Positions 5,292 to 5,942 of a stretch of DNA of 5,942 bases are shown here, in pieces. This DNA is from Alphaproteobacteria bacterium. Lineage in GTDB: Bacteria > Pseudomonadota > Alphaproteobacteria > Rickettsiales > 21-14-0-20-44-7. The position numbers and the translations under genes were made by a program. Under the pieces are notes generated by a model. It saw nothing but the letters and a program-made list of their open reading frames with translations. It was not told the DNA's origin and searched no databases. Positions within the stretch are counted from its first letter, which is position 1; every line of letters starts with the position of its first letter. The stretch is taken from the NCBI GenBank assembly GCA_013288575.1, contig JABDBO010000060.1:1-5942 (forward strand). Reading direction: 5' to 3'.

Positions 5292-5462
5292 ATGTTTAGT
5301 TCAAAAGACAAGAACAAAAGTAAAGACCAATGTTGCTCGACCGAATTGACCGGCGTAAAAAAGCAGGTTGAGAAGGCACAAGATAAGTGGAAGGGCAAAA
5401 GTTCAGAAATTATTGAGCATGAATCACCGGAAGTGCATAGTGATAAAGATCCGCGATTTTAA
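5292..5462 (+). CDS. Small hydrophilic protein of 56 residues, function unknown
   Basis: ATG 5292 follows GGAGG (5283-5287) by 4 nt, one of the two best ribosome sites here, and opens a 56-codon frame ending in TAA 5460-5462. The product is strongly charged (MFSSKDKNKSKDQCCSTELT, then a V-K-K-Q-V-E-K-A-Q-D-K-W-K-G-K segment at 22-36, likely an amphipathic helix). It has no membrane segment or signal peptide. A C-C pair at 14-15 is the only notable motif and could bind metal or form disulphides, but nothing shows that. It lies 15 nt after rpoH on the same strand, so it is probably transcribed with it. It overlaps the convergent EF-hand gene by 4 nt at the stops. I do not recognise the family. 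The strong ribosome site and neat fit between genes are the main reasons to call it real. Confidence 0.6.
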   Translation: MFSSKDKNKSKDQCCSTELTGVKKQVEKAQDKWKGKSSEIIEHESPEVHSDKDPRF

Positions 5463-5942
5463 GAATCTTTACTAAGTTTATTCTGCGGCTGGCTCAAAGC
5501 AACAGGACTAATTGAGCTGTTTTTAGGCTGCGAATTACTACTATTCAACAAGTTATCAAGCATATGGTCTAGCAAATTTTTTTCTAATTCCTGCCCGGGT
5601 GTTGGCTTAGGCTTTGGTGCTTGCAAATTATCAAAAGAATCAAGCTTCTCTTTATATTCTATTAGCATGAGAGACTTTCTATCGCCAAAAATCGCATTAA
5701 TATAATTTTCAAGAGGTGTATTTTTCTTCCCTGCATCCATAGACATTTCGGGATGCTGCTTGATTAAATAACTTCTGGCCTCTTCGCGCGTAATGAACCC
5801 ATCATGATCCGTATCAATTTCTTGAATTTTACTTAAAGGATGCTTTTCCGGCGGGGCTAGAAGCCTATTAAATGAATCAATAAGCTCTTTGGAAGATTGT
5901 CTGTTCTGCTCGGCAATGTGTTTATTATACTCATTCCAATCA
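5459..5942 (-). CDS. EF-hand calcium-binding protein, C-terminal part (5' end beyond the window)
   Basis: The minus-strand frame is open from the right edge to TTA (5459-5461), giving 160 residues; the ATG at 5746 is internal. A canonical EF-hand loop D-T-D-H-D-G-F-I-T-R-E-E is encoded at about 5781-5815, with ligands at positions 1, 3, 5 and 12. The visible N-terminus D-W-N-E-Y-N-K-H looks like the end of an earlier EF-hand whose loop lies outside. Downstream, I-F-G-D-R-K-S-L-M-L-I-E-Y-K-E may be a degenerate partner hand without the acidic ligands. A proline-lysine linker (Q-A-P-K-P-K-P-T-P-G) leads to a helix (Q-E-L-E-K-N-L-L-D-H-M-L-D-N-L-L) and a serine/asparagine/proline-rich tail. Calcium binding is inferred from the loop; the cellular role is unknown. 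Secretion cannot be judged without the N-terminus. It converges on the 56-residue gene. Confidence 0.8.
   Translation of the reverse strand, partial: DWNEYNKHIAEQNRQSSKELIDSFNRLLAPPEKHPLSKIQEIDTDHDGFITREEARSYLIKQHPEMSMDAGKKNTPLENYINAIFGDRKSLMLIEYKEKLDSFDNLQAPKPKPTPGQELEKNLLDHMLDNLLNSSNSQPKNSSISPVALSQPQNKLSKDS
5492..5524 (+). terminator. Possible terminator for the rpoH transcript, inside the opposing gene
   Basis: GCTCAA (5492-5497) and TTGAGC (5512-5517) are perfect inverted arms with a 14-nt loop, followed by TGTTTTT (5518-5524). The hairpin lies 30 nt after the stop of the 56-residue gene. It could end plus-strand transcription within the 3' coding part of the EF-hand gene. The long loop makes it weak. 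Confidence 0.35.

Noticed and set aside
1..5462. General reassignment of TAA or TAG to an amino acid
   Set aside because: TAA ends bamB, the DUF1311 gene, der, folE and the 56-residue gene, and TAG ends dps, each at the expected protein end.
5459..5746. Complete 95-residue minus-strand gene starting at 5746
   Set aside because: The frame stays open to the right edge and encodes a clear EF-hand upstream of this ATG, so the ATG is internal.

Overview
The window looks like a stretch of an AT-rich alphaproteobacterial chromosome. The evidence is a bamB-to-der order, a two-GTPase Der with a GRPNAGKS second P-loop, and a housekeeping heat-shock sigma factor (RpoH) carrying the QKKLFFNLR RpoH box. 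I cannot fix the genus. A low-GC lineage of Alphaproteobacteria is an inference, not a demonstrated fact.

Positions 1-1267 hold the 3' part of bamB (outer-membrane assembly beta-propeller) and, 4 nt downstream, a GTG-started secreted DUF1311/LprI-like protein. Der, the ribosome-assembly GTPase, follows at 1322-2728 with its own likely promoter and no visible Shine-Dalgarno sequence. Positions 2729-3839 hold a compact dps-folE pair: an iron-storage/DNA-protection ferritin and GTP cyclohydrolase I, 4 nt apart, behind a perfect TATAAT.

Positions 3840-4415 carry a promoter with a perfect TTGACA and a small unrecognised reading frame broken by one TAG. A weak AT-rich hairpin follows, then a palindrome-rich region ending in a good promoter for rpoH. 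The rpoH reading frame (4416-5276) has the normal full length and all expected regions, but a single in-frame TAA replaces the conserved lysine just before the RpoH box. The frame is the same on both sides, so this is one substitution and not an indel.

After rpoH, a 56-codon gene with a strong GGAGG site (5292-5462) overlaps by 4 nt the stop of a convergent EF-hand protein gene that runs off the right edge (5459-5942, minus strand).

The main point of interest is the interrupted rpoH, together with a second single-codon interruption in the neighbouring small gene. The simplest readings are sequence error or recent inactivation. Readthrough and a two-part sigma factor are more exciting but unproven alternatives. 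Nothing here resembles a mobile element, CRISPR array, phage module or defence system.
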